From Agrypnia vestita (lineage: Eukaryota; Arthropoda; Insecta; Trichoptera; Phryganeidae), in assembly GCA_016648135.1 (NCBI GenBank), contig JADDOH010002295.1, positions 62,001-126,000 on the forward strand: 64,000 bases of DNA. The letters are read 5' to 3'. A model generated the notes under the pieces. It ran no database searches. It was not told the DNA's origin and saw only the letters and a program-made list of their open reading frames with translations. Of this stretch, positions 63,986 to 64,000 are shown piece by piece. How positions within the stretch are numbered: position 1 is the first letter of the stretch; each line of letters begins with the position of its first letter. The position numbers and the translations under genes were made by a program.

Positions 63986-64000
63986 ATACAGCTTAGGTTT

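Noticed and set aside
1..64000. CRISPR array, bacterial operons or integrated prokaryotic island.
   Set aside because: There are no regularly spaced direct repeats with unique spacers, no dense operon-like frames and no ribosome-binding sites. The composition and repeats are those of an arthropod genome.

Overview
This window looks like intergenic and transposon-dominated DNA from an arthropod, most likely an insect. The evidence is a high A+T content with scattered CpG-rich islands, a short array of the insect telomere unit TTAGG, many 5'-truncated RTE/Jockey-like and L2/CR1-like LINE tails, tRNA-derived SINEs, palindromic MITEs, and an unusual density of Penelope-like element (PLE) debris. 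I recognise no complete host protein-coding gene. The species cannot be named from the sequence.

The clearest theme is PLEs. Seven loci encode pieces of the PLE C-terminal GIY-YIG endonuclease region or its tail (near 1.8, 6.4, 11.9, 20.2, 36.0 and 52.4 kb, with a C-rich tail at 28.2 kb). About twenty short motifs have the layout of a hammerhead ribozyme: CUGAnGA, a short stem II, then GAAAC and a tiny or absent stem III ending in GUA, GUU or GUC. The best preserved are at 2388-2429 (-), 20328-20361 (+), 47745-47780 (+) and 50528-50559 (-). Hammerheads in PLE terminal repeats are established knowledge. At five places two such termini lie as a minus copy on the left and a plus copy on the right (0.1, 13.2, 27.4, 50.6 and 58.7 kb).

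LINE tails occur throughout. One family ends in a (TTAG)n tail and carries the motif RGRPRKTWHDQ. Others have the RTE-type ending WRELA..R.EWR, the L2-type ending RAF..AGP..WN.LP, or poorly placed C-termini. Two insertions show flanking target duplications inside an older LTR-like repeat that has five copies (5.0, 19.4, 34.7, 36.6 and 57.3 kb). Non-autonomous DNA elements include a 484-bp fold-back flanked by TATA (13981-14464), a 954-bp TIR element nested in a LINE relic (43658-44611), a TTAA-flanked piggyBac-like MITE (59694-60231), a 147-bp MITE (3331-3477), and a hairpin flanked by 15-bp direct repeats (23961-24340).

Other notable items are a dense array of heat-shock-element units at 15529-15672, 19-24-bp palindromes bounded by direct repeats at 4746-4782 and 49785-49832, and a perfect 22-bp hairpin at 63184-63237. 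There are also a possible short multi-exon gene start at 12247-12555 and a promoter-like CpG region at 32560-32860. CpG-rich islands (2.6, 5.9, 17.6, 18.7, 20.7, 25.6, 27.9, 33.9, 49.1, 52.9, 54.6, 57.0 and 61.4 kb) may hold promoters or exons, but none could be tied to a known gene. All family calls come from reading motifs by eye; no database search was run.
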